From Bradyrhizobium manausense (lineage in GTDB: Bacteria; Pseudomonadota; Alphaproteobacteria; Rhizobiales; Xanthobacteraceae): a DNA stretch of 64,000 nt. Numbering within the stretch: position 1 is the first letter of the stretch; the number at the start of each line of letters is the position of its first letter. Below the pieces are notes generated by a model, which saw nothing but the letters and a program-made list of their open reading frames with translations, made no database searches and was not told the DNA's origin. The stretch spans positions 124,001 to 188,000 of the forward strand of contig NZ_JAFCKB010000002.1 of assembly GCF_018130615.1 (NCBI RefSeq). Direction: 5' to 3'. Below are positions 35,732 to 51,091 of the stretch, one piece after another. The position numbers were made by a program, and so were the translations under genes.

Positions 35732-37048
35732 TCACTCCACGGCGTACCACCGCACCAGCCGTGGTGCGGTCCAATCCGTCACCACGGATTCGATCAGCCA
35801 TCGGCCCTGTGAGGTCGCAGCGAAGGCGATACGCTGGGTCTGGCCGGGCTCAAGGGCGAGCGTGTCGAGCCAATAGGGCTTCCAGCCATCATCGAGCCGG
35901 TCGAGCAGGCGGAAATGGTGGCCGTGCAGATGGAAGACGGTCGTGATCGGGGAAGGGTTCTTCAGGGCCAGCACGACGGTGCGGCCGACCTTGGTGCGGA
36001 AGGCCGGGGCGGAGGCGGTGGAGAAATTGGCCGTTCGGGTCCAGCCGGCCTCGGTCGTGCCAACCGCGACATCGAACCGCAGGGCGCCTTTCAGGTCGAG
36101 TTTTTCGGGAAGGTCGTTCGGCGGGAGCGGCTGCGACGGTGGCAGCGACGCGCGTCGCTCAGCCTTGCCGGAGACGGCGAGGCGCCCGATCGGGCGCGCC
36201 TCCTTGCCGTCGTGCAGCACGAATGCGGCTGAGGCGGCCGCGTCCACGAAGGCATCAGCGCGCGCGCCAGGAGCCAGCACCAGGGCGCCATTGCGGGCCG
36301 GGAAGGGCTCGGCCGGCTGTCCGTCCAGCGCGATCACCTGGACTTCATGGCTTTCCAATTTGATTGCCAGAACAGAGCGTTGCGAGCCGTTGATGAAGCG
36401 CAGCCGCAGCCGCTCGCCGGCCGCGGCTGAGAGTTCGAATGAAGTCCGCCCGTTCAGCGTGTAGAGCGGGGTGCTGCCCGTGGCGTCGCGGCCCGGCGGA
36501 AGCGCCGTGCCATCCGGCTTCATGCGCCATTCCTCGATCAACAGAACCTCGTCGCGGTCGTTGGTGACGGGGCTCGTCTCCGCGGCGATGATCGGGAGCG
36601 GGCGGGCCGGCTGGTTCAGGCGGTCTTCAAAGAGCCGGAAGTTGGCCAGCAAGGTTCCCGCGTTTGATATTGAAATAATTGATGTTTCAGTCGATCCCGG
36701 CGCTGTGGGCGCCCGTCCCGCCAGCGGATCGGCTACGGTTGTGCCATCGAGGCCGTACCAGGCTGGGGCAATCGGCACAGGCAGGTCGTTCCGAAAGACC
36801 ACTTCGCAGCGGTCCCCGCGCTTAAGGCGCACATTCCCGATATGGCTTGCGGCGGCCAGCTCCCAGATCGGTGTAGCCGGCTGATCCGGCCCCAGAGCCA
36901 GCGTGGCTGGCCTTGCCTGCAGGAGGACCTGGGCGGTGGGAAGCGGGACCGCGCCGCCGGTGGTCAACCCGGCAACAGAGGCCCCCAGGGAAGCACCGAC
37001 TCCGGCCAAAACCTCTCGTCTGGTGGGGTCGAAAATCCGCGGTTTCAT
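35732..37048 (-). CDS. Tat-exported multicopper-oxidase-fold protein, copper ligands mostly lost
   Basis: A 438-residue, three-cupredoxin-domain protein with a Tat signal (DPTRREVLAGVGASLGASVAG) directing folded export to the periplasm. The usual His-rich copper motifs are altered: the first HWHG is AWYGLDG; the second HSH region reads GTLLANFRLFEDR; the third retains HLHGHHF but with FHLHG preceded by TTV rather than HP; the final HCHxxxH is replaced by RWLIESVVTDWT. Only the third motif survives, so type 1/2/3 copper centres should not form. This resembles E. coli FtsP/SufI, a copper-free Tat-exported multicopper-oxidase homologue of the divisome. The start at ATG 37048 gives a clean Tat signal; the frame to 37177 is unsupported. 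Confidence 0.82.
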   Translation of the reverse strand: MKPRIFDPTRREVLAGVGASLGASVAGLTTGGAVPLPTAQVLLQARPATLALGPDQPATPIWELAAASHIGNVRLKRGDRCEVVFRNDLPVPIAPAWYGLDGTTVADPLAGRAPTAPGSTETSIISISNAGTLLANFRLFEDRLNQPARPLPIIAAETSPVTNDRDEVLLIEEWRMKPDGTALPPGRDATGSTPLYTLNGRTSFELSAAAGERLRLRFINGSQRSVLAIKLESHEVQVIALDGQPAEPFPARNGALVLAPGARADAFVDAAASAAFVLHDGKEARPIGRLAVSGKAERRASLPPSQPLPPNDLPEKLDLKGALRFDVAVGTTEAGWTRTANFSTASAPAFRTKVGRTVVLALKNPSPITTVFHLHGHHFRLLDRLDDGWKPYWLDTLALEPGQTQRIAFAATSQGRWLIESVVTDWTAPRLVRWYAVE

Positions 37049-37203
37049 GGGCTCGATCCGGACCACGCCGCGCTGGATAAGTCCAGCCATCATGCCTACT
37101 TGGAGAGTGCCTCGATCAGGCCATTTTTTTGCTGCGAACAGTCGGGCACATGCTATAAGCCCGGCCGCCCGCGGCATCGCGGCCGGTCTTGATGCAAATT
37201 CAC

Positions 37204-37288
37204 GCGGGCGTGGCGGAACTGGTAGACGCGCTGGATTTAGGTTCCAGTGACGAAAGTTGTGGGGGTTCGAGTCCCTCCGCCCGCACCA
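37204..37288 (+). tRNA. tRNA-Leu (anticodon UAG)
   Basis: GCGGGCG (37204-37210) pairs with CGCCCGC (37278-37284) as acceptor stem. The anticodon stem CTGGA/TCCAG encloses TTTAGGT with anticodon TAG. A long variable arm (TGACGAAAGTTGTG) and GGTTCGAGTCC T-arm identify a class II tRNA, and CCA is encoded at 37286-37288. Confidence 0.95.
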
Positions 37289-37469
37289 AGCGCTTATCGC
37301 GTTTGCACGGATTACCGAAGGGCCTCGCTCCGCGCGGATGATTGTCCGCTCGGGGCAGGGCTCTGATGAACCACCGGCGTTGAGGCGTTAGCCTCGCGCC
37401 GGATCGATTGATGACAGCGTCCTGATGCGCGATGAGTGCCGGGACCGAACGAGAAGAAGATTGGACGCC

Positions 37470-38828
37470 ATGCAGGTCACAGAAACCCTCTCGGAAGGCT
37501 TGAAGCACGAGTTCAAGATCAGCGTTCCCGCGTCCGATCTCGACGCCAAGGCTGGTGCCAAGCTCGTCGACCTCAAGGACAAGGTGCGCCTCAACGGCTT
37601 CCGTCCCGGCAAGGTGCCGGTCGGTCACCTCAAGAAGGTCTATGGCCGTTCGGTGATGGCAGAGACCATCGACCAGACCATCCGCGACACCAACACCCAG
37701 CTCTTCACCGAGCGCGGTTTCAAGCTCGCGACCGAGCCGAAGATCACCATGCCGACCGAGAAGGCCGAGGTCGAGGAACTGCTCTCGGGCAAGTCCGACC
37801 TGACCTACACGGTCACGATCGAGGTGGTGCCCGCGATCGCGCTCGCCGACTTCAAGGCCTTCCAGGTCGAGAAGCCCGTCGCCGACGTGTCCGATTCGGA
37901 CGTCGACGAGGCGATCAAGCGCATCGCCGACAGCAATCGCGGCTATGCCCCCAAGGGTGAGGGCGAGAAGGCCGCCTCTGGCGACCGCGTCACCATCAAC
38001 TTCAAGGGCACCATCAACGGCGAAGCCTTCGAGGGCGGTACCGGTGAGGGCATCCAGGTCGCGATCGGCTCCAACACCTTCATCCCCGGCTTCGAGGAGC
38101 AGCTCATCGGCATCGGCGCGAACGAGACGCGCACGCTGAAGGTGTCGTTCCCGAAGAACTACATGAGCGAGAAGCTCGCGGGCCAGCCGGCCGAGTTCGA
38201 GACCACCGCGACGCTGATCGAGGCGCCCCAGGATCTCACCATCGACGACGAGTTCGCCAAGACGCTCGGACTGGAATCGCTCGACAAGCTCAAGGAAGCC
38301 GCGCGCGAGCGGCTGACTGCCGAGTTTGCCGGTGCAACGCGCCAGCGCGTCAAGCGCGCGCTGCTCGACCGTCTCGACGAGGCGCACCGCTTCGAGGCGC
38401 CGCCCTCGCTCGTCGACGAGGAATTCAATCTGATGTGGAACTCGGTCAGGGCCGAGATGGATTCCGCCGGCAAGACCTTTGCCGACGAGGACACCACGGA
38501 GGACAAGGCGAAGGAAGAGTACCGCAAGATCGCCGATCGCCGCGTGCGTCTCGGCCTCGTGCTCTCCGAGATCGGCGAGAAGAACAAGATCACCGTGACC
38601 GACGACGAGGTCGGCCGCGCCGTGATCGAGCGCGCGCGCCAGATGCCGGGCCGCGAGAAGGAAGTCTGGGACTTCTATCGCAACAACGCCCAGGCGTTGG
38701 CGCAGCTTCGCGCGCCGATCTACGAGGACAAGGTCGTCGACTTCATCCTCGAACTCGCCAACGTGACCGAGAAGAAGGTCTCGCGCGAGGACCTGTACAA
38801 GGACGACGAGGAAAAGACTGCAGCCTGA
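37470..38828 (+). CDS. tig: Trigger factor
   Basis: A 452-residue ribosome-associated chaperone and peptidyl-prolyl isomerase. The N-terminal ribosome-binding region holds the signature [16 protein letters not shown]; the FKBP-type domain ([34 protein letters not shown]) lies around residues 165-250; the helical arms follow. The ATG at 37470 matches the conserved start [15 protein letters not shown]; the longer frame to 37425 does not. It is preceded by tRNA-Leu and followed by a terminator before clpP, the classical tig-clpP-clpX-lon order. Confidence 0.96.
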   Translation: MQVTETLSEGLKHEFKISVPASDLDAKAGAKLVDLKDKVRLNGFRPGKVPVGHLKKVYGRSVMAETIDQTIRDTNTQLFTERGFKLATEPKITMPTEKAEVEELLSGKSDLTYTVTIEVVPAIALADFKAFQVEKPVADVSDSDVDEAIKRIADSNRGYAPKGEGEKAASGDRVTINFKGTINGEAFEGGTGEGIQVAIGSNTFIPGFEEQLIGIGANETRTLKVSFPKNYMSEKLAGQPAEFETTATLIEAPQDLTIDDEFAKTLGLESLDKLKEAARERLTAEFAGATRQRVKRALLDRLDEAHRFEAPPSLVDEEFNLMWNSVRAEMDSAGKTFADEDTTEDKAKEEYRKIADRRVRLGLVLSEIGEKNKITVTDDEVGRAVIERARQMPGREKEVWDFYRNNAQALAQLRAPIYEDKVVDFILELANVTEKKVSREDLYKDDEEKTAA

Positions 38829-38869
38829 AGGCTTTGAGACAGTTTTCTATTAAGGATGATCAGCGAAGG

Positions 38870-38904
38870 GGCCCAGCTAGCCAGATGGCCGGCTGGGCCT
38901 TTTT
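38870..38904 (+). terminator. Rho-independent terminator after tig
   Basis: GGCCCAGC (38870-38877) and GCTGGGCC (38892-38899) with a 14-nt loop that has a further short pairing, followed by TTTTT. It is 42 bp past the tig stop and separates tig from clpP. Confidence 0.88.
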
Positions 38905-38965
38905 GCGAGAATCAGCTTCAAGTGCCAAAGGGGATCAGGTCGATTAAGCCTTAATTCGCTCCGCA

Positions 38966-38992
38966 CTTGTCTGGTGCGAATTGGGCTATATC
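38966..38992 (+). promoter_or_regulatory. Weak clpP promoter candidate
   Basis: CTTGTC followed 14-15 bp later by GCTATATC, 128 bp upstream of the clpP ATG. It is reminiscent of an RpoH-type alphaproteobacterial promoter (CTTG-N17-18-CYTATNT), but the spacer is too short by 2-3 bp, so this is a weak call. Confidence 0.3.
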
Positions 38993-39120
38993 TGTCGGTA
39001 CCTACGCGTTCTGCCTCTATCAACTTCCTGCATCACGGGACGTCCATCGGCCTTCCGGCACATCCAGCCTGACTGGTAGCCAAGACTGGCGATGTCCGCC
39101 TCTAAAACCCTAGGTGACTC

Positions 39121-39756
39121 ATGCGCGATCCGGTTGAAACCTACATGAACCTCGTGCCCATGGTGGTCGAGCAGACCAACCGTGGCGAGCGCGCCTACGA
39201 TATCTTCTCGCGCCTGTTGAAAGAGCGCATCATCTTCGTGACCGGACCGGTCGAGGACGGCATGTCGACACTGATCGTCGCGCAGCTCTTGTTTCTCGAG
39301 GCGGAAAATCCGAAGAAGGAAATCTCGATGTACATCAACTCGCCGGGTGGCGTGGTGACGTCGGGCCTTGCGATCTACGACACCATGCAGTTCATCCGCC
39401 CGCCGGTTTCCACGCTGTGCACGGGCCAGGCGGCCTCGATGGGCTCGCTGCTGCTCTGCGCCGGCGAGAAGGACATGCGCTTCTCGTTGCCGAACGCGCG
39501 CATCATGGTGCATCAGCCCTCCGGCGGCTTCCAGGGCCAGGCCACCGACATCATGCTGCACGCGCAGGAAATCCTGAACCTGAAGAAGCGGCTCAACGAA
39601 ATCTACGTGAAGCACACCGGCCAGACCTACAAGACGATCGAGGACGCGCTGGAACGCGACAAGTTCCTGACCGCCAACGACGCCAAGGAGTTCGGCCTGG
39701 TCGACAAGGTCATCGATAAGCGCGCCGAAGAGGCCGCGGCTGCGAAGGCCCCGTAA
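39121..39756 (+). CDS. clpP: ATP-dependent Clp protease proteolytic subunit ClpP
   Basis: A 211-residue ClpP, the peptidase barrel that works with ClpX or ClpA. The catalytic Ser is in [15 protein letters not shown] (Ser106) and the His in [14 protein letters not shown] (His131), followed by an acidic residue in the [20 protein letters not shown] region. The first residues [19 protein letters not shown] are conserved for the alphaproteobacterial orthologue. It is 450 bp upstream of clpX, separated by an untranslated region that is large for this gene pair. Confidence 0.97.
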   Translation: MRDPVETYMNLVPMVVEQTNRGERAYDIFSRLLKERIIFVTGPVEDGMSTLIVAQLLFLEAENPKKEISMYINSPGGVVTSGLAIYDTMQFIRPPVSTLCTGQAASMGSLLLCAGEKDMRFSLPNARIMVHQPSGGFQGQATDIMLHAQEILNLKKRLNEIYVKHTGQTYKTIEDALERDKFLTANDAKEFGLVDKVIDKRAEEAAAAKAP

Positions 39757-40206
39757 GGCTTACCGGGATGGCAACTTTGATCCCCGGGAATGCCGGGGAT
39801 CGTCAGCACGGCGTTCACGTTAAGGACGCGTTCGCAAAGGCGCAAAAAGCCGGTTTTGCGCCCTGCGACAGGCAGAAAGTTCCGCTTTCGTGCTCGTTAT
39901 TTCGTGGTAATCCAGCAACGCTGGCGTGATTTCGGTCACTTCGCCCGTGCCAAGACGTGAAATCACGGTATTGTCACGGGTAGCCGGCGGCCCCCCGATT
40001 AGCGAATTCTTGATAGTCGGGTGACAGCATGGTTGGCTACGAATGATCGGCTATGATCGCGGAGAATCGAGTGACCGTGATTCGCACGGGATGTAACGCG
40101 TAGGTCTTTTTTGGTACGGAATTTGCTCTATTTGAATCCCTTACCCGCCAACGTTTCGGGATGGGACGATCGAGCGGACGGGATCGAACCGCGGACGGAG
40201 ACATGA
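39757..40206. other. 450-bp gap between clpP and clpX
   Basis: No gene is seen. A strong hairpin (GATCCCCGG 39779-39787 with CCGGGGATC 39793-39801) without a T run lies just after clpP. The rest contains small dyads (for example GAAAG-TTCCG-CTTTC near 39887) and a CGTGAAATCACGG-like sequence near 39955. No convincing promoter was identified by eye, although the size suggests clpX has its own. Confidence 0.5.
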
Positions 40207-41478
40207 ATGAGTAAGGTCGGCACGAGCGACTCCAAGAACACGCTATATTGCTCGTTCTGCGGCAAGAGCCAGCACGAAGTTCGCAAACTGATCGCGGGTC
40301 CCACGGTCTTCATCTGCGACGAATGCGTCGAGCTCTGCATGGACATCATCCGCGAGGAGAACAAGTCCTCGCTGGTCAAGTCGCGCGACGGCATTCCGAC
40401 GCCGAAGGAAATCTGCAAGGTGCTGGATGATTACGTCATCGGCCAGAGCCATGCGAAGAAGGTCCTGTCGGTCGCGGTGCACAACCACTACAAGCGCCTC
40501 AACCACCAGACCAAGCACAACGACGTCGAGCTCGCGAAGTCGAACATCCTGCTGATCGGTCCGACCGGCTCGGGCAAGACGCTGCTCGCGCAGACGCTCG
40601 CCCGTATCCTGGACGTGCCGTTCACGATGGCGGATGCGACCACGCTGACCGAAGCCGGCTATGTCGGTGAGGACGTCGAGAACATCATCCTGAAGCTGCT
40701 CCAGGCCGCGGACTACAATGTCGAGCGCGCCCAGCGCGGCATCGTCTACATCGACGAAATCGACAAGATCAGCCGCAAATCCGACAATCCCTCGATCACG
40801 CGCGACGTGTCGGGTGAGGGCGTGCAGCAGGCGCTGCTGAAGATCATGGAAGGCACGGTGGCTTCGGTCCCGCCGCAAGGGGGCCGCAAGCATCCGCAGC
40901 AGGAATTCCTGCAGGTGGACACCACCAACATCCTGTTCATCTGCGGCGGTGCGTTCGCCGGCCTCGAGAAGATCATCTCGGCGCGCGGTCGGTCGACCTC
41001 GATCGGTTTCGCGGCGCAGGTGATGGCGCCGGAAGATCGCCGGACCGGCGAGATCTTCCGTCACGTCGAGCCCGAGGATCTGCTGAAGTACGGCCTCATC
41101 CCAGAATTCGTCGGCCGTTTGCCTGTTGTGGCGACGCTTGAGGATCTGGACGAGACGTCGCTGAAGAAGATCCTCACCGAGCCGAAGAACGCGCTGGTGA
41201 AGCAATACCAGCGGTTGTTCGAGATGGAGAACATCGAGCTGACCTTCGCCGACGAGGCGCTTGGCGCGGTTGCCCGCAAGGCGATCGAGCGCAAGACCGG
41301 CGCGCGTGGTCTGCGTTCGATCCTCGAAGCGATCCTGCTCGAGACCATGTTCGACCTGCCGGGCCTGGAAGGTGTGGAAGAAGTCGTGATTTCCCGCGAA
41401 GTCGTGGAAGGAACGGCCCGTCCGCTCTACATCTACGCCGATCGGACCGATCGTGCGGTCGAGAACGCCAGCGCCTGA
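40207..41478 (+). CDS. clpX: ATP-dependent Clp protease ATP-binding subunit ClpX
   Basis: A 423-residue AAA+ unfoldase that feeds ClpP. The N-terminal zinc-binding domain has Cys15, Cys18, Cys37 and Cys40. Walker A is GPTGSGKT (118-125) and Walker B is [10 protein letters not shown]. The pore loop is GYVGED, and the ClpP-docking loop is in [14 protein letters not shown] (IGF tripeptide). The ATG at 40207 gives the conserved [20 protein letters not shown] start. Full length, no defects. Confidence 0.97.
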   Translation: MSKVGTSDSKNTLYCSFCGKSQHEVRKLIAGPTVFICDECVELCMDIIREENKSSLVKSRDGIPTPKEICKVLDDYVIGQSHAKKVLSVAVHNHYKRLNHQTKHNDVELAKSNILLIGPTGSGKTLLAQTLARILDVPFTMADATTLTEAGYVGEDVENIILKLLQAADYNVERAQRGIVYIDEIDKISRKSDNPSITRDVSGEGVQQALLKIMEGTVASVPPQGGRKHPQQEFLQVDTTNILFICGGAFAGLEKIISARGRSTSIGFAAQVMAPEDRRTGEIFRHVEPEDLLKYGLIPEFVGRLPVVATLEDLDETSLKKILTEPKNALVKQYQRLFEMENIELTFADEALGAVARKAIERKTGARGLRSILEAILLETMFDLPGLEGVEEVVISREVVEGTARPLYIYADRTDRAVENASA

Positions 41479-41574
41479 TTTCTCGGCGCTGGAACGCTTC
41501 CTATCGTCTTTCACGGTAGCGGCTGCGGAATTGTAATCCGCAGCCGGAATTGCGTCGCTTATTTGCGTGCGTAA

Positions 41575-41596
41575 GCGCCTGATGGCGCGCGTTTTT
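41575..41596 (+). terminator. Candidate clpX terminator
   Basis: GCGCC-TGAT-GGCGC hairpin, 41575-41588, followed after GCG by TTTTT at about 41592-41596. A larger GC-rich hairpin at 41521-41545 precedes it. Confidence 0.5.
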
Positions 41597-41603
41597 CAAT
41601 GAC

Positions 41604-41634
41604 TTGACACCCCCCGGGTCGATAGCCACCTAAT
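41604..41634 (+). promoter_or_regulatory. Candidate lon promoter
   Basis: TTGACA (41604-41609) is a perfect -35 box; the nearest -10-like hexamer is CCTAAT (41629-41634) at an unusually long 19-bp spacer. It lies 169 bp upstream of the lon ATG and after the clpX terminator candidate. An RpoH-type reading was tried but does not fit. Confidence 0.4.
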
Positions 41635-41803
41635 GTCGGCGGCGAGCGAGAATTCTGTTCAAGATTCGCCTTAATTTCGATCCGGCAAGCCCGGTCCAAC
41701 CTTCGCATGGTAGGCCGGGTTTTGTGGATCACCTCGGCACCTTGTGGCGGTTGCGCATGAGAAGCGGGCTGCGTGCGAGGGGGCAAAGCAAAAGGAAAAG
41801 GCC

Positions 41804-44227
<2,424 letters not shown>

Positions 44228-44250
44228 GATCGCAATCCGAAAAGATGATA

Positions 44251-44280
44251 AAACGGCGCCTTCGGGCGCCGTTTTTGTTT
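44251..44280 (+). terminator. Rho-independent terminator after lon
   Basis: AAACGGCGCC (44251-44260), UUCG tetraloop (44261-44264), GGCGCCGTTT (44265-44274) and a T run. The stem and loop are unusually stable. Confidence 0.95.
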
Positions 44281-44296
44281 TGGGGAAGGGGATGCA

Positions 44297-44701
44297 ATGC
44301 AGGTCGACGGTCACTGCCATTGCGGAAAGATCACCTTCGAGGCCGAGATCGACCCCGAGGCGGTCTCGGTCTGCCACTGCACCGATTGCCAGGCCCTGAC
44401 CGGCTCGCCGTTCCGTGTGACGGCCGTTTGTTCTGGGGCCGACGTCCGTCTCACCGGCGGCACGCCAAGGGTCTACGGCAAGCGTGGCGATAACGGCCGG
44501 ATGCGCTTCCAGCATTTTTGCGCCGATTGCGGTTCCCCGCTGTTTACCAACGGCGAGGGCGATCAGGCCGACGATTGGGGCATCCGCTGGGGCGCGATCC
44601 GCCAGCGCGACGCCCTGCGTCCTGTCAGGCAGATCTGGTGCCAATCGGCCGCAGTCTGGATCGACGCCGTGCCGCTGCTGCCGGGGAGGCCGGGGGATTA
44701 G
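44297..44701 (+). CDS. GFA (glutathione-dependent formaldehyde-activating)-type zinc-binding protein
   Basis: A 134-residue Mss4-like zinc-binding protein of the GFA family. Zinc-ligand pattern: HCHCGK (C7, C9), CHCTDCQALTGSPF (the CxxC set), and a later CADCG. The family name comes from a proposed formaldehyde-glutathione adduct activity; most members are uncharacterised. The ATG at 44297 follows GGGAAGGGG. It begins 70 bp after the lon stop, just past the terminator, and is followed by repeat-rich sequence. Confidence 0.85.
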   Translation: MQVDGHCHCGKITFEAEIDPEAVSVCHCTDCQALTGSPFRVTAVCSGADVRLTGGTPRVYGKRGDNGRMRFQHFCADCGSPLFTNGEGDQADDWGIRWGAIRQRDALRPVRQIWCQSAAVWIDAVPLLPGRPGD

Positions 44702-44842
44702 GTTGGCTTGCCTAGCCGAAGCTCGCGGCCCAAAGCCCGCCTTCGCCCGTTGGGCTTCGGCGAGGCAGCCTTCGCTTGCTTCGCATCAATGAGCACCTGG
44801 GCTGGCTTGCCAAGCCGTAGCCTGCGAAGCAGGCGAAGGCTG
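44702..44842. repeat. Palindromic repeat block abutting tRNA-Val
   Basis: Two adjacent palindromic units. The right unit has 20-bp arms with one mismatch, CAGCCTTCGCTTGCTTCGCA at 44766-44785 and TGCGAAGCAGGCGAAGGCTG at 44823-44842. The right arm reaches the TGG that encodes the CCA end of the tRNA-Val on the other strand. The left unit is an imperfect palindrome around the CCGAAGC segments at 44716-44760. Confidence 0.8.
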
Positions 44843-44917
44843 GTGGGCGGTCACGGATTCGAACCGCGGACCCTCTCGGTGTAAACGAGATGCTCTAACC
44901 AGCTGAGCTAACCGCCC
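44841..44917 (-). tRNA. tRNA-Val (anticodon UAC)
   Basis: Reading the minus strand from 44917: GGGCGGT acceptor strand, TAGCTCAGCTGGTTAGAGC D-arm, anticodon stem TCTCG/CGAGA around TTTACAC (anticodon TAC), GGTTCGAATCC T-arm, ACCGCCC and encoded CCA (TGG at 44841-44843 on the plus strand). Confidence 0.95.
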
Positions 44918-45035
44918 CACGGCGCCTCTTTAGCCCTCCGGCGGGTGTTGGAGCAAGAGGCGGCCGCATGGCAAACCCCGCTCATTTGACCTCCGGATCG
45001 GTCTCCGACGTGGTATCACCCCGCCAAATTAGAAA

Positions 45036-45911
45036 ATGACAGAGGCCCCCATGCAACCACTCAGCGGACACGAGCAAAACGCCGACCAGATCGCCTATTG
45101 GAACGGTCCGAGCGGCCAGCGCTGGGCCGATCGCCATGCGGCGCAGGAGAGCCTGCTCGGCCCCATCGCCGATGTGCTGATCGACCGCGGCAGGCCGAAG
45201 CCGGGTGAGCGCGTTCTCGATGTCGGCTGCGGATCGGGTGCGACGACCTTTGCATTTGCAAAGGCTGTGGCGCCCGATGGCTTGGCGCTCGGCCTCGACG
45301 TGTCCGAGCCGATGTTGTCGCAGGCGCGCGCATTTGCGCCGAAGGGGTTGCCGCTGGATTTCGTGCTGGCGGATGCGACGGTGCATCCGTTCGAGCCGGC
45401 GAGCTTCGATCTGCTGGCCTCGCGCTTCGGCGTGATGTTCTTCGCCGATCCCGTTGCGTCCTTCAGCAACCTCCGCCGGGCGCTCAAGCCCACCGGGAGG
45501 CTCGCTTTCGTCTGCTGGCGCGAGCCCAAGGAAAACCCGTGGATGATGGCGCCGCTGATGGCGGTCTACAAACACGTGCCGAAGATGCCGCCGGTCGGGC
45601 CGGAAGAGCCGGGCCCGTTCGCCTTCGCGTCCGAAGAGCGCGTGATGCGCATCCTGAAAGGCGCGGGCTTCGCGGACGTAGCGATGGAGCCGCATAATCT
45701 GCCGATGGACATCGCAATCGGCGGCGGGCTCGACGCCGCTGTCGACGGCTCGCTTCAGATCGGCCCTGCCAGCCGCGCGTTGCAGGGCCATCCGCCGGAG
45801 ACGTATGCTGCGGCCAAGGCGTCGATCCGCGAGACGCTTGCGCCGTATCTCAAGGGGCAGAGCGTGGCGCTGCCGGGCGCGATCTGGATCGTGACGGCGA
45901 AGGCGTCGTAG
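45036..45911 (+). CDS. Class I SAM-dependent methyltransferase
   Basis: A 291-residue methyltransferase. SAM motif I is VLDVGCGSGATTFAFA, with the post-I acidic residue in LGLDVSEPML, motif II in DFVLADAT, and motif III in LRRALKPTGRLAFVCW, all in the UbiE/Methyltransf_11 order. The C-terminal third has no distinctive motif. The ATG at 45036 gives the expected N-terminal HEQNADQIAYWNGPSGQRW found in small-molecule methyltransferases of this kind. It sits between tRNA-Val and the convergent metal-efflux cluster. Substrate unknown. Confidence 0.85.
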   Translation: MTEAPMQPLSGHEQNADQIAYWNGPSGQRWADRHAAQESLLGPIADVLIDRGRPKPGERVLDVGCGSGATTFAFAKAVAPDGLALGLDVSEPMLSQARAFAPKGLPLDFVLADATVHPFEPASFDLLASRFGVMFFADPVASFSNLRRALKPTGRLAFVCWREPKENPWMMAPLMAVYKHVPKMPPVGPEEPGPFAFASEERVMRILKGAGFADVAMEPHNLPMDIAIGGGLDAAVDGSLQIGPASRALQGHPPETYAAAKASIRETLAPYLKGQSVALPGAIWIVTAKAS

Positions 45912-45922
45912 GCGCAGCTCTC

Positions 45923-46906
45923 TCACACCACGTCATCCGGCGCCAGCGCGCAGCCATTGTCCGCATGCGTCTCGACCTGCAGCGTGGTGTGGCCGATGCG
46001 GAAGGTCGTTTTCAGCAACTGTGCGGTCTCCATCAGGAATGCGTCGGCCGTGCCGGCGGGCATGACGAGGTGGCAGGTCAGCGCCGTCTCGGTGGTCGAG
46101 ATCGGCCAGACGTGGAGATCGTGAATCGCCGAGACGCCCGGGCGTGCCAGCAGGAACGCCTTGATCGCGGCGAGGTCCGTGCCCTTGGGGGCGGCGGCCA
46201 TCGACATGTCGATGGAGCCGCGCAAAAGGCTGGTGGTGCTCCAGAGAATGGTGCCGCAAATGACGAGGCTCGTGACGGGGTCGAGCCAGAGCCAGCCGGT
46301 CCAGATGATCAGCGCCGCCGAGACCACGACGCCGAGCGAGACCGCGGCGTCGGCCGCCATGTGCAGATACGCGCCTTCGATATTGATGTCGTCCTTGCGG
46401 CCGCTCGCGAACAGCATGGCAGTAAAACCGTTGATGAGGATGCCGATGCCGGCGACCACCATCACCGTGACACCCGCGACCGGCTCCGGCTCGCGCAGGC
46501 GCAGGATCGCTTCCCAGCCGATCGCGCCGGTTGCGACCAGCAGGAACACGGCGTTGGCCAGCGCGGCCAGAATGGTGGAGGCGCGGAAGCCATAGGTGAA
46601 ACGTCCACTCGGCGCGCGCCGCGCCGCGATCGAGGCGCCCCAGGCCACGACCAGGCCGAGCACGTCAGACAGATTATGGCCGGCGTCGGCGAGCAGGGCC
46701 GTGGAGTTGCCGATATAGCCGTAGATCCCCTCGGCCACGACCAGCGCGGTGTTGAGCGCGATGCCGATCGCGAACGCCTTGCCGAAATTGGCGGGCGCGT
46801 GGGCGTGTCCGGCACCATGAGCATGATCATGATGATGGCCGTGACCATGATCATGCCCGTGGTCGGCATGATCGTGGTGGTGACCGTGATGGTCGTGACT
46901 GCCCAA
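45923..46906 (-). CDS. Cation diffusion facilitator (CzcD/DmeF-like)
   Basis: A 327-residue CDF transporter that exports divalent cations (Zn, Co, Cd or Ni) from the cytosol by proton exchange. The N-terminus is very His/Asp-rich (MGSHDHHGHHHDHADHGHD...), a likely metal-loading segment. Six membrane helices follow, with the CDF metal site LLADAGHNLSDVLGL in helix 2 and AAADAAV in helix 5 (HMAADAAVSLG), and a C-terminal cytosolic ferredoxin-like domain. It starts two bases after the stop of the CzcA gene on the same strand, so it is part of the efflux operon. Metal specificity is inferred from context. Confidence 0.92.
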   Translation of the reverse strand: MGSHDHHGHHHDHADHGHDHGHGHHHDHAHGAGHAHAPANFGKAFAIGIALNTALVVAEGIYGYIGNSTALLADAGHNLSDVLGLVVAWGASIAARRAPSGRFTYGFRASTILAALANAVFLLVATGAIGWEAILRLREPEPVAGVTVMVVAGIGILINGFTAMLFASGRKDDINIEGAYLHMAADAAVSLGVVVSAALIIWTGWLWLDPVTSLVICGTILWSTTSLLRGSIDMSMAAAPKGTDLAAIKAFLLARPGVSAIHDLHVWPISTTETALTCHLVMPAGTADAFLMETAQLLKTTFRIGHTTLQVETHADNGCALAPDDVV

Positions 46907-46908
46907 AC

Positions 46909-51087
<4,179 letters not shown>

Positions 51088-51091
<4 letters not shown>

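Larger units (their letters stand above)
41479..41803. other. 325-bp gap between clpX and lon
   Basis: No gene is seen. GGCTGCGGA (41521-41529)/TCCGCAGCC (41537-41545) is a strong hairpin near the end of clpX; GCGCC (41575-41579)/GGCGC (41584-41588) followed by GCGTTTTTC is a terminator-like structure. A perfect TTGACA lies at 41604-41609, and the lon ribosome-binding site AAAAGGA lies just before 41804. Confidence 0.55.

Noticed and set aside
39779-39803. Intrinsic terminator directly after clpP
   Set aside because: The hairpin GATCCCCGG/CCGGGGATC is strong, but there is no T run after it, so I describe it as a hairpin only.
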